From Bacteroidales bacterium (lineage in GTDB: Bacteria; Bacteroidota; Bacteroidia; Bacteroidales; FEN-979), in the NCBI GenBank assembly GCA_028706295.1, contig JAQWBQ010000012.1:1-64000 (forward strand): DNA of 64,000 bases, written 5' to 3'. Made by a program: the position numbers and the translations under genes. Positions 44,425-54,163 of the stretch are shown here, piece after piece. The first letter of the stretch is position 1, and each line of letters opens with the position of its first letter. Under the pieces are notes generated by a model. The model was not told the origin of the DNA. It saw nothing but the letters and a program-made list of their open reading frames with translations, and made no database searches.

Positions 44425-45531
44425 TCAGGGTTTTAGATGATAGGGATGTTTGCCGATTCCCGAATCCTGACGGTACTTTTGGGTAATCCGGGACAATCGT
44501 TTTTCAAAAAAGGATATCCTGTTCAGCCGCAGGTGGTAGAAAAACAGAATGGTCAGCAGTTGCAAGGCAACGCCCCACGAAAAGATCCTGTTACGCAAAC
44601 CGAAGCCGACTGCCAGCAGACATATCCTCGTGTTCAGCGCCCGGGCAGCGCCGATGGCAATGTTTCCGCCAAGGAGTCGCAGATCGGCCCTGATTTCCTT
44701 CAGAGAAGGGATGACGACTCCCGGGACAGAATTCCCTGAAACCTTATCGTTATTAAACCGTCCGGCTGATGCCATGTTAGGAGGATTTTTTTTTCGGAGC
44801 AGGGAGGTGGCATGCCGTGTGAAAATATCGAGTCTGCTTTTCAGTTTTGCCGGCGAGCTGATCTCCCCCTGGCTGATACTCTGGGTTTCATGTTGCCGGT
44901 AGAAGGCGTCGGGGGGAAGATCATAGAACTTTTGACCCTTTAATCCGGCAATCAGCGCCTTCAGATGGAAGTCGACATCCTGCCAGCAGGCCAGCCCTTC
45001 GGTGAAGCCGCCAATCCGCTGAACCGCTTCTTTACGCCAGATGGGGCCCGTGGTTTGCCAGGGTGCATCGAGGATCAGGAAGCGGTGCAGGTCGGAATCG
45101 CCCTGGTCGATGTTCCAGAGCGTGGTAGCCTTATGCGGATCGTCACGAAACATCAGCATTGGGAAGACCCAAAAATCCAGGTCGGGATGTTCCCGGATGA
45201 CCGATATCCTTTGCGATAAGGCCTTGGGCGCTAAAAGATCGTCGGAGTCGAGAAAGATCACGAAACCGCCTTTGGCATGATGCAGGCCGGTATTGCGGCA
45301 AACGGGAGCACCCGCCGGTTCCCGGTCACGGGCGGCAAACCGGATCCGCGGATCCTTCAACATCCATTCGTTGACAATATCCCGGCTGTTATCGGTTGAT
45401 CCGTCATCAACGACAATTGCTTCCCAATCGCCGAAATCCTGCAACCTTAACGAATCGAGGGTTGACGCAAGAAGATCCCCGCGGTTGTAATTCGGGATGA
45501 TAACCGATATGATGGGAGGTTCCTGGTCCAT
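44425..45531 (-). CDS. Family 2 glycosyltransferase
   Basis: 368 aa GT-A enzyme with ISVIIPNYNRGDLLASTLDSL, AIVVDDGSTDNSRDIV, HHAKGGFVIFLDSDDLLAPKAL and FTEGLACWQDVDFHLKALIAG. The C-terminal 130 residues include a weakly hydrophobic helix (ALNTRICLLAVGFGLRN) and VALQLLTILFFYHLRLNRIS that may bind the membrane. Confidence 0.9.
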   Translation of the reverse strand: MDQEPPIISVIIPNYNRGDLLASTLDSLRLQDFGDWEAIVVDDGSTDNSRDIVNEWMLKDPRIRFAARDREPAGAPVCRNTGLHHAKGGFVIFLDSDDLLAPKALSQRISVIREHPDLDFWVFPMLMFRDDPHKATTLWNIDQGDSDLHRFLILDAPWQTTGPIWRKEAVQRIGGFTEGLACWQDVDFHLKALIAGLKGQKFYDLPPDAFYRQHETQSISQGEISSPAKLKSRLDIFTRHATSLLRKKNPPNMASAGRFNNDKVSGNSVPGVVIPSLKEIRADLRLLGGNIAIGAARALNTRICLLAVGFGLRNRIFSWGVALQLLTILFFYHLRLNRISFFEKRLSRITQKYRQDSGIGKHPYHLKP

Positions 45532-45544
45532 GAGGAATTTTCAT

Positions 45545-46579
45545 TTATCTGGAAGCGGTTGATTTGAATCGTGATTTCAGGGATACCCCGAATTTTACCA
45601 GCGAATCGCCAAGTACCGGAAATAACAGCATTTTCCAGCTTCTGAGGTCTCTCCAGCCATCGCGAAGGATCGCTCCCCCGTACTTCCTGATCAACTCCCC
45701 ATCGCGGGCATTGACCGACAATCCATAGATGTAACGCAGATCTTCCCTGAATTTTTTTCCACGGGCCTGTGTCGTTGGAACATCGTCGGCGGGTGCCGTT
45801 GAAGGAGGCGGAGGCACCGGCTCGCCCCGCATGATAGGATCGGTTCCGGTCTCCCTTCGTTGTCTTGAAAAATCGATCAGCAGGTTCCTGAAATGCTTGA
45901 TTTTACCGGCATGGCGCTGGGTTGCAGAGGTGCCATGTAACCGCATGAAATAGGTACAGCGGTTCAGTACGGCGATTTTGTATTTCTCAAGCAACCGCAA
46001 CCACAGATCATTATCTTCTGAAACGGTGAATTCGGTCCGGTACTTACCCATGGCGATCACCGCTTCCCTTCTGAAGCAAGCGGTTCCGTGCACGACCGGA
46101 CTCGATTTGTCGACCGTGAAATGTTCGAATCCGAGGTCGGTAAAATCCTGACCATGAAAAAAATCGTTGTTGGGAACCCGGTATTTCCAGGCAATCCGGC
46201 CCCGTGCAGTCATAAAAGCCTGTTGGTTGCAAACCATCACATATTCCGGATGGGATTCGAGGAAATCAATCTGGATGCGGAACGAATCGGGCGTGGAAAC
46301 ATCGTCGGCGTCGTGGCGGCGCACGTAGGTTCCACGGGCCACATCCAATCCGTTGTTCAGCGATCGGGCCACCCCCTGGTTTTTCTGGACAGTGGCAACG
46401 ATACGGGGATCCTTGTACGAATCAATGACCGCCTGGGTATCATCGGTCGACCCGTCGTTGACAATGATCAGTTCAAAGTCGCGGTAGGTCTGCGCCAGAA
46501 TGCTGTCAATGGCCGGTTTCAGGAATTCCCGGCCATTGTAAACAGGCATCAGTACACTTAAAACCGGTCGGGGTTCCAT
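45545..46579 (-). CDS. Family 2 glycosyltransferase
   Basis: 344 aa. LSVLMPVYNGREFLKPAI, LIIVNDGSTDDTQAVI, GLDVARGTYVRRHDADDVSTPDSF, FTVSEDNDLWLRLLEKYK. A proline-rich insert (about 247-262, EPVPPPPSTAPADD) separates the GT-A core from a helical C-terminal part with KYGGAILRDGWRD. It lies directly below the wzt gene (5 bp). Confidence 0.9.
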   Translation of the reverse strand: MEPRPVLSVLMPVYNGREFLKPAIDSILAQTYRDFELIIVNDGSTDDTQAVIDSYKDPRIVATVQKNQGVARSLNNGLDVARGTYVRRHDADDVSTPDSFRIQIDFLESHPEYVMVCNQQAFMTARGRIAWKYRVPNNDFFHGQDFTDLGFEHFTVDKSSPVVHGTACFRREAVIAMGKYRTEFTVSEDNDLWLRLLEKYKIAVLNRCTYFMRLHGTSATQRHAGKIKHFRNLLIDFSRQRRETGTDPIMRGEPVPPPPSTAPADDVPTTQARGKKFREDLRYIYGLSVNARDGELIRKYGGAILRDGWRDLRSWKMLLFPVLGDSLVKFGVSLKSRFKSTASR

Positions 46580-46584
46580 AGTCT

Positions 46585-47841
46585 TTATTTATAGTTCCAG
46601 GTTGATTGAAGCACGGTCTTTGCCCTTTTGTCAAACGGGTAGGGCCGTTGGATGAACCGGTCGCCCTGTTTGATGGTAAACCTGATGCAGTTTTCGATGT
46701 AGTCGAACGTTCCGTATGAATTTCCAAGCCACAGGGAAATATAATAGGTTGCAGGTGAAAAGCATATATTGCGAACAGTCACCTCAACCGTCATTTTATC
46801 TCCTTTGGCAACCTTCTTGATTTCGAAACGGTCGTCGGCATTCGTGACATGGCCGATGAATTCGTTTGAATCGTTTCTGATATCGAGGGTCATATCGCAG
46901 AAGTCGATAGGTTCATTGGCCTTCGATGTGGCAATTACTTTAAAATCGTCGCCCAGGAAGACCTCATCAATGGTTCTTCCATCCGTGTCGGTCATCCGGT
47001 ATTCCGAAAATTCGATCAGCCGCGTACCGCTTCGCTTCAGTTCATTTTCATCTACCGACATCTGTTTGTAAGCGGAGGTGATATCGTGTACCTTTCCTTC
47101 CATTTTCAGCATTCCGTTTTGCATCAGAACCCCTTTGGTGCAGAGTTGTTCAACGGCGGTAAGGTTATGGCTGACGAAGAGCACGGTCCGGCCGCTGCGG
47201 GAGACATCCTGCATTTTGCCGATCGCTTTTTTCTGGAATTCTGCGTCGCCGACTGCCAGGACCTCATCCACGATCAGGATCTCCGGCTCCAGGTGAGCGG
47301 CAACTGCAAATGCAAGCCTGACGTACATTCCCGATGAATAACGCTTCACGGGGGTATCGACATACTTCCGGACTCCTGAAAAATCAACAATTTCATCGAA
47401 TTTTGAACTGATCTCTTTTTTTGTCATTCCGAGAATGGCACCATTCAGATAGATGTTTTCCCGTCCGGAAAGTTCCGGGTGAAATCCGGTTCCCACTTCG
47501 AGAAGGCTTGCAATCCTCCCTTTGACCTTGATGTTTCCGGTTGTCGGTGCGGTCACTCTGGATAAAAGTTTCAGCATGGTTGATTTCCCGGCGCCATTTT
47601 TCCCGACGATCCCAAGTACCTCTCCATCGCAGATCTCCATGTTGATGTCGCGCAAAGCCCATACATAACTGCCATCAACCGTGTCGAGCCGGTTTGCAAC
47701 GCCAACTTTTGCAGTAGGATCCTCTTTACCCATGACTTTCGCCAAAAAACGGTTCAGGTCATGGCTCAGGGTGCCCGTTCCGACGCTTCCCAGGCGGTAT
47801 TGTTTTGAAACCTCTTCAAGTTTAATTACTACATGTGGCAT
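46585..47841 (-). CDS. wzt: ABC exporter ATP-binding subunit Wzt with C-terminal glycan-binding domain
   Basis: 418 aa from ATG 47841 (PHVVIKLEEVSKQYRLG); an upstream in-frame ATG adds 22 poorly conserved residues. Drives export of lipid-linked polysaccharide. Walker A is GIVGKNGAGKSTML, then LEVGTGFHPELSGRENIYLN typical of Wzt/TagH, signature KRYSSGMYVRLAFAVA, Walker B ILIVDEVLAVGDAEFQ, H-loop FVSHNLTAVEQL. Residues about 275-418 form a beta-sandwich domain (IDFCDMTLDIRNDSN, KMTVEVTVRNICF, TYYISLWLGNSY) that in E. coli O9a Wzt recognises the capped chain end. It partners the permease gene just upstream (37 bp). Confidence 0.92.
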   Translation of the reverse strand: MPHVVIKLEEVSKQYRLGSVGTGTLSHDLNRFLAKVMGKEDPTAKVGVANRLDTVDGSYVWALRDINMEICDGEVLGIVGKNGAGKSTMLKLLSRVTAPTTGNIKVKGRIASLLEVGTGFHPELSGRENIYLNGAILGMTKKEISSKFDEIVDFSGVRKYVDTPVKRYSSGMYVRLAFAVAAHLEPEILIVDEVLAVGDAEFQKKAIGKMQDVSRSGRTVLFVSHNLTAVEQLCTKGVLMQNGMLKMEGKVHDITSAYKQMSVDENELKRSGTRLIEFSEYRMTDTDGRTIDEVFLGDDFKVIATSKANEPIDFCDMTLDIRNDSNEFIGHVTNADDRFEIKKVAKGDKMTVEVTVRNICFSPATYYISLWLGNSYGTFDYIENCIRFTIKQGDRFIQRPYPFDKRAKTVLQSTWNYK

Positions 47842-47878
47842 GTTCAGTGATTTTATTGTGTTGCGTGGAACAGGAGTT

Positions 47879-48757
47879 TTAAACGGTATCCATAAAGGTT
47901 TTTTCAACCTTGTTGAATATCACGATACCAACTGCAAGCAGTACGATCATAAATCCGACGCTGTAAAGCAGTTGCAGGTAGTTGATCTCTCCGACCCCGA
48001 GAAGCGCCGTCTTGAAGGTTTCAATCACCGGCGTCATGGGATTGGCGATCACCAGGATTTTGAACTTTTCGGGGATTTCGGATAACGGGTAGATGATCGG
48101 TGTCGCATACATCCAGAGGGTCACACCGAATGTCACCAGGTGGGTAAGGTCGCGGTACTTGGTTGTCATGGAAGAGATGATGATCCCGAAACCCAGCCCG
48201 AGCCCGGCCATAATGACCACCAAAACCGGGATCCAGAGAACGAGAAGGTTTGGCGCAACGTCGGATCCCTGGATCATGAAGTAGACCAGGAAACAGCAGA
48301 GGAAGATGAATTGAATGAGGAAGCTGACCAGGTTTGAGATCACGACCGATATGGGCAGGGCAAGCCGCGGAAAATATACCTTTCCGAAAATTGAGGCGTT
48401 CTTAATGAAGGTTTGCGACGTATCGTTCAGGCAGGTCGAAAAATAGGTCCATCCCACAATTCCCGACATGTAAAAGAGCACTTTGGGGATTCCGCCTGTT
48501 GAAATACCGGCGATATTACCGAAGATGATGGTGAACATGATCGTCGTCAGGAGCGGCTGGATGATAAACCAGAGGGGACCCAGAATCGTTTGTTTGTATT
48601 TGGAAACGAAATCGCGCCTGACAAAGAGGGTGATCAGGTCGCGATATTGCCATAATTCCCGGAGGTTCACATCGAGCAGACTTCGCTTGGGACGCATGAT
48701 CATGGTCCATTCATCCGGGTAGGTGTTCTGCTGATTTTCGATCGTGGTTGTATTCAT
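47879..48757 (-). CDS. wzm: ABC exporter permease Wzm
   Basis: 292 aa from ATG 48757 (NTTTIENQQNTYPDEW); an ATG 33 bases upstream overlaps the fucose synthase gene. ABC2_membrane family with six predicted transmembrane segments. The start has the Wzm-like LRELWQYRDLITLFVRRDFVSKYKQTILGPLWFIIQPL, then GIVGWTYFSTCLNDTSQTFI and KVYFPRLALPISVVISNLV, ending in IVIFNKVEKTFMDTV. It forms the channel for lipid-linked glycan with Wzt. Gap of 22 bp to the fucose synthase gene. Confidence 0.92.
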   Translation of the reverse strand: MNTTTIENQQNTYPDEWTMIMRPKRSLLDVNLRELWQYRDLITLFVRRDFVSKYKQTILGPLWFIIQPLLTTIMFTIIFGNIAGISTGGIPKVLFYMSGIVGWTYFSTCLNDTSQTFIKNASIFGKVYFPRLALPISVVISNLVSFLIQFIFLCCFLVYFMIQGSDVAPNLLVLWIPVLVVIMAGLGLGFGIIISSMTTKYRDLTHLVTFGVTLWMYATPIIYPLSEIPEKFKILVIANPMTPVIETFKTALLGVGEINYLQLLYSVGFMIVLLAVGIVIFNKVEKTFMDTV

Positions 48758-48779
48758 AACTGGATTTCCGGATTTAATG

Positions 48780-49748
48780 TCAGGAAGCATATTTTTTCAC
48801 AAAATCGGCGTAGGTACTGGTGATTCCATCCCGGAGGTGTATGGATGGGGTGAATCCCAGTGAATGGAGCAGCGATACATCAAGCAGTTTTCGCGGAGTT
48901 CCGTCGGGTTTGGAGGTATCAAATATCAATTCGCCCTGAAAGCCTACCACCTCTTTGATCAGCAATGCCAGGTCGCGGATGGTGATGTCCTTCCCCCAGC
49001 CGATATTCACGAATTTATCGCCCGAGTACGTTTGCATGAGATAAACCACGGCCGCGGCAAGGTCGTCGACATGCATAAATTCACGCAATGGCGAACCGGT
49101 TCCCCACACGGTAACCCCGGGCGCATTGTTTATTTTGGCTTCGTGGAACTTACGGATGAGCGCCGGGAGGACATGAGAATTTTGCAGGTCATAATTGTCG
49201 TTGGGGCCATAAAGGTTGGTCGGCATCACCGCGATAAAATTGGTGCCATACTGGAGGTTGTAATTCTCGCACATTTTCAGTCCGGCTATTTTCGCGATGG
49301 CGTAAGGTTCATTGGTGTATTCGAGGGGACCGGTCAGCAGGTATTCCTCCCTGATCGGCTGTGGGGCGTTTTTCGGATAGATGCAGGAACTTCCAAGGAA
49401 GAGCAGCTTTTTGACCTGTGAAAGATAAGCCTGGTGTATGACATTGTTTTGTATCAAAAGATTGTCATACAGGAACTGGGCCCGGTAGGTGTTGTTGGCA
49501 ACGATACCGCCCACCCTTGCGGCTGCCACGAAGACATAATCAGGTTCCTCCTCTGTGAACAGGGCATGGCAGGCCACCGGGTCGAGCAGATCGACTTTAC
49601 GGTACCTGACCTTCTCAAATTTTTCGCCGGTCGACCGGTAATCGGTGCCTACAATGTTATCATATCCCTGGTTGAGAATATTCCGGAGGATGGCGCTGCC
49701 GACCATGCCGGCGGATCCCAGGATCAGAATTTTATCGTTCTTATTCAT
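48780..49748 (-). CDS. fcl: GDP-L-fucose synthase
   Basis: 322 aa from ATG 49748. SDR epimerase/reductase that turns GDP-4-keto-6-deoxymannose into GDP-L-fucose. NADP-binding [34 protein letters not shown], a family hallmark; active-site [35 protein letters not shown] (YxxxK), and [19 protein letters not shown]. Overlaps the gmd gene by 8 bp. Confidence 0.95.
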   Translation of the reverse strand: MNKNDKILILGSAGMVGSAILRNILNQGYDNIVGTDYRSTGEKFEKVRYRKVDLLDPVACHALFTEEEPDYVFVAAARVGGIVANNTYRAQFLYDNLLIQNNVIHQAYLSQVKKLLFLGSSCIYPKNAPQPIREEYLLTGPLEYTNEPYAIAKIAGLKMCENYNLQYGTNFIAVMPTNLYGPNDNYDLQNSHVLPALIRKFHEAKINNAPGVTVWGTGSPLREFMHVDDLAAAVVYLMQTYSGDKFVNIGWGKDITIRDLALLIKEVVGFQGELIFDTSKPDGTPRKLLDVSLLHSLGFTPSIHLRDGITSTYADFVKKYAS

Positions 49749-50856
49749 AGTAATTTTTAATATCGAATCCACCTTCTTTGAGGTATTTATCCCGTTTCAT
49801 CAGTTTCAGGTCACTGTTGACCATATCTTTGACCAGTGAGTTGAGATCGTGTTCGGGTTCCCATCCAAGTTGTTTTTTTGCTTTGGCAGGATCGCCGATC
49901 AGCAATTCAACCTCGGTAGGCCTGAAGTAACGCGGATCGACGCGTACCACCACTTTCCCGGCGGGAAGTTTAAATTCCGGATTCAGACATTCCCTGACGA
50001 TTCCCTGTTCATGAACCCCTTCGCCTTCAAAATCGACGATGATCCCCAGTTCCCGGAAGGCAAGCCTGACGAAATCACGCACCTCGGTCGTAACCCCGGT
50101 CGCGATCACGTAATCATCAGGCTTATCCTGTTGAAGGATCAGGTACATGGCCTTGATGTAATCTTTAGCATGACCCCAGTCGCGTTTTGCCGACAGGTTT
50201 CCCAGGTGAATGGTATCCTGGAGGCCCAGCGCGATCTTTGCCACGGCGCGGGTGATCTTGCGGGTGACAAAGGTTTCGCCGCGGATGGGCGATTCGTGGT
50301 TGAACAGAATGCCGTTGCAGGCAAAGATGTTGTAAGCCTCCCGGTAATTTACCACGATCCAGTAACCGTAGAGCTTGGCAACCGCATACGGGGAACGGGG
50401 ATAGAACGGCGTCTTTTCCGATTGCGGTATCTCCTGTACTTTTCCGTACAATTCGCTGGTTGAGGCCTGGTAGAATTTAGTCTTCTCAGCCATTCCCAGT
50501 AACCGGATGGCTTCGAGCAATCTGAGCGTGCCCAGTGCGTCGGCATTCGCCGTGTATTCAGCAGTCTCAAAGCTGACCTGTACGTGCGACATGGCCGCAA
50601 TGTTATAGATCTCATCCGGCTGGGTCTCCTGGACGATCCTGATCAGGTTCGTCGAATCAGTCATATCCCCGTAATGAAGAAAAAAGTGCTTGTTGCTTAC
50701 AAATGGATCCTGGTAAAGATGGTCGATCCGGTCGGTGTTGAACAGCGATGAACGCCTCTTGACGCCGTGAACCACGTATCCCAGTTTTAACAGATATTCC
50801 GACAGGTAGGCCCCATCCTGCCCGGTGACTCCAGTAATTAGCGCAACTTTATTCAT
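49741..50856 (-). CDS. gmd: GDP-mannose 4,6-dehydratase
   Basis: 371 aa SDR enzyme making GDP-4-keto-6-deoxy-D-mannose. [84 protein letters not shown] (YxxxK), [17 protein letters not shown] and [16 protein letters not shown] are all strict Gmd blocks. With Fcl it supplies GDP-L-fucose. The GDP-mannose source (ManB/ManC) is not in the window. Confidence 0.97.
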   Translation of the reverse strand: MNKVALITGVTGQDGAYLSEYLLKLGYVVHGVKRRSSLFNTDRIDHLYQDPFVSNKHFFLHYGDMTDSTNLIRIVQETQPDEIYNIAAMSHVQVSFETAEYTANADALGTLRLLEAIRLLGMAEKTKFYQASTSELYGKVQEIPQSEKTPFYPRSPYAVAKLYGYWIVVNYREAYNIFACNGILFNHESPIRGETFVTRKITRAVAKIALGLQDTIHLGNLSAKRDWGHAKDYIKAMYLILQQDKPDDYVIATGVTTEVRDFVRLAFRELGIIVDFEGEGVHEQGIVRECLNPEFKLPAGKVVVRVDPRYFRPTEVELLIGDPAKAKKQLGWEPEHDLNSLVKDMVNSDLKLMKRDKYLKEGGFDIKNYYE

Positions 50857-50890
50857 GGTATTGGTTTTTATTTAACAGTTGGAATTGAAT

Positions 50891-53260
50891 TCAGAATTTC
50901 CGGATTAAGCCGACGGTCGATCTTCGCAACCTGATGAAGTGCCGGATGGCCGGATGCCGGTTCTCGGTATTGTCGGGAATATGGATGTCCATATTCCTGA
51001 CTTTTTGTTTAACGTCGGTGAAGACGATGTTCAGGCGTTTCATCTTATTTTCAACGGCCTCGGCAATCGAAGTCGCGAAATGCTTCTTGGTTGAGTAATT
51101 GTAACGGACAACATACAGCGTTACATCGGAATACCGGTTCAGCAGGAAGGCGTCGCCCAGATATCCGACAGGAGGGGTGTCGACAATGATGAAATCGTAC
51201 CGTTGGCGCAAAACGGAAAACAATTCCCGGGTTTTCTCCGATTCGATGAGTTCATCGGGATTCGGAGGGGTAGGGCCCGAAAGCAAGATGTCGAGATTTT
51301 TAGTATAGGTGTGTTGGATAACCTGATCAATTTCAAGGTCATTGATCAGGAAATTGGTGACACCTTCGGAGCGTGTCAGGTTGAAGGCTTCCGAAATTTT
51401 GGGACGGTGGAGGTCAAAGCCCAGCAGGAGGGTTTTTTTCCCCGCAAGGGCATAAACCGAAGCCAGATGGATTGCCAGGTAGGTTTTCCCTTCATCGATT
51501 ACCGAAGAGGTCACGGAGATGACCTGTTCACCTTTCGTTGGATCCAGGTTCAGTTTGATCTTGATGATCCGCAGCGTTTCGGTGAAAGCGGAATTGGCAG
51601 AAAGGAGTATTTTCCCGGTTCGCTTATCCGTATTCCTGACGAGTGTCCCGATGACCGGGATGTCGGTTATGGCGTCGATATCGTCGCGTGAGAGAATCCG
51701 GTTGTTGAGCAAAACAATGAGGAACAGAAATACTGCGGGTATCAGAATGGCCCAGATCAGGGCATTGAGATAGGCTGTTTTCGGACTGGCCGAAACCGTA
51801 GTGATCCCGGTGTCGCCTGCATAATCGAGTATTTCGTGATCGGGCGTATTGGCGGCACGCTGAATTTCAGTTTCCGATTTTCGCTGGAGCAGAAAATCGT
51901 AGAGATTGTTGTAGACGTTGTATTTCCGTTCGATTTCCAAATATTTCCGTTCAATCCCGGGTAAGGTAGAGAAATCGACATCCTTCTCGAGCAGCCTTTT
52001 ATCCAGATCGTCAATTTTCAGTTGCGTGGTCTTGATGATGCTGTTCATGTTCTCAATCAGGGCGACCTTCATGTTGGAGATTTGTTCATCGAGCACCTGG
52101 ATGTAAGGATTTTGCCGTGATGAATTTGCAATCAGATCCTCTTTTTCGAGGGAGACGGTCGACAGTTTCAATACCAGGTCGGAGAAGAGGGGCAGGCTTA
52201 ATCCAACGGTTGAAGGCATCACCACATCCTCAAAGGAGTTGTGCTTGAGGAGGTAATCGAGGAGGTATTCATAATATTTTTTGTCGGAGAGCAGATTAGC
52301 CCGGTCTTTTGCAAGGTCGCCCATCTCTTTGAGCAGTGCAGTGGCCTTGGCCGAAAGCTGCATAAACTTGTTGTCCTTTCGGAATTCCTCCAGCTTCTGT
52401 TCCGCCGAATCCAGGTCGGCTCCCATCTGGAGGATTTGTCCGTCGATAAATTCAATGGTGCTCGTGAGGATACGGTTTTTTTTCTCCAGGTTGGTTACCA
52501 GGAAGACCCGGGTCAACTCGTTCAGGTAGTCTTTTTCCTTGTTTTTATTGGGGCCCGAGGAGGTTATGACGATTACCGAACCCTGTTTGGCGGTCTCGAT
52601 GTTGGTCTTTTTCCGGTATTGCGCGGTCAACTGGTTGAGGTCGTTGATCATGAAGCCGTAATCCTGTCCGGTATAGTCGGCAGGATTGATGTTATCTTTA
52701 AGGAGAATGGAAAAGGAATAATCCTTTCCGGAAATGACCTCCCCGAACCGGTAGTTTTTAACCTCGGGGACTCCGCCCGGATGTTCTGAGCGGAACTGAA
52801 AGCCCGATTTTCCGTCAAATTTCAATTCGAACCTGACATTCCGGACCTGACTGTGACCCGTGTCAAGCTTCACGATAAACGGGGCACGTGTGTATATCTC
52901 TTCCCAAATATAAGTTCCTTTGGCAAAGTAAGAAACTTCGAAGTTGAGATTCCGGATGATGAGGCGGATCTGAGAAAAGGATTTCAGGATGGCTATTTGA
53001 TTGTCAATCAGTTTTGAATTCAGAAATAACGGATCTGCTGAAATGGAACCCCGCTGATCGAGAACCGATTTATTGCTTTTATCTTCGATAAGCACCGAGG
53101 TGGACAAGCTGTAAATGGGCACCACATACCGGTTCTGGATGGTGGCAATCAGGTAGGCAATGATCAGGGCAAGGGCGAACAGATACCAGTTTCGGGCATA
53201 TTTTATAAGAACCCGTTTAAAATCGATTCCGCCTTTCAGATTGGTACTTACTTTCCCCAC
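50891..53260 (-). CDS. Wzc-like polysaccharide co-polymerase and tyrosine kinase
   Basis: 789 aa inner-membrane protein. TM1 about 28-48, periplasmic Wzz domain and long coiled coil, GNVR-like region, TM2 about 505-525, then a cytoplasmic BY-kinase domain: Walker A VISVTSSVIDEGKTYLAIHLA, Walker A' TLLLGFDLHRPKISEA, Walker B YDFIIVDTPPVGYLGD. BY-kinases set chain length and coordinate export with Wza. The C-terminal tail (from NMDIHIPDNTE to LIRKF) has no tyrosine, so the usual autophosphorylated tyrosine cluster is missing. Start is GTG 53260, 8 bp after the wza-like gene; there is no ATG nearby. Confidence 0.92.
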   Translation of the reverse strand: MGKVSTNLKGGIDFKRVLIKYARNWYLFALALIIAYLIATIQNRYVVPIYSLSTSVLIEDKSNKSVLDQRGSISADPLFLNSKLIDNQIAILKSFSQIRLIIRNLNFEVSYFAKGTYIWEEIYTRAPFIVKLDTGHSQVRNVRFELKFDGKSGFQFRSEHPGGVPEVKNYRFGEVISGKDYSFSILLKDNINPADYTGQDYGFMINDLNQLTAQYRKKTNIETAKQGSVIVITSSGPNKNKEKDYLNELTRVFLVTNLEKKNRILTSTIEFIDGQILQMGADLDSAEQKLEEFRKDNKFMQLSAKATALLKEMGDLAKDRANLLSDKKYYEYLLDYLLKHNSFEDVVMPSTVGLSLPLFSDLVLKLSTVSLEKEDLIANSSRQNPYIQVLDEQISNMKVALIENMNSIIKTTQLKIDDLDKRLLEKDVDFSTLPGIERKYLEIERKYNVYNNLYDFLLQRKSETEIQRAANTPDHEILDYAGDTGITTVSASPKTAYLNALIWAILIPAVFLFLIVLLNNRILSRDDIDAITDIPVIGTLVRNTDKRTGKILLSANSAFTETLRIIKIKLNLDPTKGEQVISVTSSVIDEGKTYLAIHLASVYALAGKKTLLLGFDLHRPKISEAFNLTRSEGVTNFLINDLEIDQVIQHTYTKNLDILLSGPTPPNPDELIESEKTRELFSVLRQRYDFIIVDTPPVGYLGDAFLLNRYSDVTLYVVRYNYSTKKHFATSIAEAVENKMKRLNIVFTDVKQKVRNMDIHIPDNTENRHPAIRHFIRLRRSTVGLIRKF

Positions 53261-53267
53261 CTTTTAT

Positions 53268-54074
53268 TTATTTAAAGAATGTGTAAATCAGCAATGTAAA
53301 GGTCACGATGGTGGTGAGTACGGTCAGCGAGAAGGTCGGTGTAATCCCGATGGCTTTTGCTTTCATGGGTTCGGCATAAATCACATCGTTGGGGTAGATA
53401 TAGAACATGTTCTTCCCGATTTGATTTCCGCTCGTTACATCAACCAGGTATAACTTTCTGACCCCGTTTTCAGTTCTCAGTACTTTTATCTTGTTCCGCT
53501 TGGCATAGTCGGTAAGTCCGCCGGCCAGGGTGATCGCTTCGTAGATACCCAATTGATTCCGGGTCATGTTGTAAACACCCTGTTTGTTGAATTCTCCCAG
53601 AAAATAAACGGTATTGTTGATCAGTACCATCTCGATCCTGCAACGGCCCACAAGTTTGGTGATGTGTGTCCGCAGTGTGTCCCTGGCTTCCCGGATGGTC
53701 AGTCCGCCCAGTTTTACAGGTCCGATGTAAGGGTAGTAGATGGTGCCGTCGTTGTATACATGGAAACCGATAAGGGCCTGGTTTTCGAGGTTCAGGTAAT
53801 TTAATCCGGCCAGGGGCTCAACGACCTGTGTCAGGGGTTTTTCCACGGTTAGAATACTGATGTAGAGGTAATCATTGGGTTGGATCCGGTAGATCGTATC
53901 TTCAAAATGTTTTCCCTCGAAGGTTTTGGCATAGGTGCTGTCGATCAGCTTTTCATATTGCATCAGCAACAGTTGTTTCTGGGGTATGCATGATGTGATT
54001 ACCCCGATCGCAAGCAAAAGCACCAGATTGATTAAGCAATTTCGGAAACCGGAGATGCTGTTCTTATGATTCAT
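53268..54074 (-). CDS. Outer-membrane polysaccharide export lipoprotein (Wza/OPX)
   Basis: 268 aa. A lipoprotein signal (LVLLLAIGVITSC, lipobox Cys about residue 29). Polysaccharide-export domain with FEDTIYRIQPNDYLYIS, VYNDGTIYYPYIGPVKLGGLTIREARDTL, one SLBB domain with NTVYFLGEFNKQGVYNMTRNQLGIYEAI and AGGLTDYAKRNKIKVLR, and a C-terminal hydrophobic helix (TPTFSLTVLTTIVTFTLLIYTF). The short form with a terminal helix is common in Bacteroidota OPX proteins. It is first in the core EPS transcription unit behind the 54101 promoter. Confidence 0.94.
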   Translation of the reverse strand: MNHKNSISGFRNCLINLVLLLAIGVITSCIPQKQLLLMQYEKLIDSTYAKTFEGKHFEDTIYRIQPNDYLYISILTVEKPLTQVVEPLAGLNYLNLENQALIGFHVYNDGTIYYPYIGPVKLGGLTIREARDTLRTHITKLVGRCRIEMVLINNTVYFLGEFNKQGVYNMTRNQLGIYEAITLAGGLTDYAKRNKIKVLRTENGVRKLYLVDVTSGNQIGKNMFYIYPNDVIYAEPMKAKAIGITPTFSLTVLTTIVTFTLLIYTFFK

Positions 54075-54100
54075 ATGGTAATTCCCTGATTACGCCGTAA

Positions 54101-54130
54101 CAAAAATAATAATTTTGACATGAGATGCAA
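54101..54130 (-). promoter_or_regulatory. Promoter of the core EPS operon
   Basis: On the minus strand, TTG (complement of 54128-54130), 19 bp, then TATTTTTG (54101-54108), an exact TAnnTTTG box. The start point would lie near 54095, about 20 nt before ATG 54074. It lies in the 89-bp gap between the PAS hybrid gene and wza, so the signalling/initiation genes and the export genes may be separately transcribed. Confidence 0.7.
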
Positions 54131-54163
54131 GAAGTATGTTGTTTTTCAAAATAAATAATGGAA

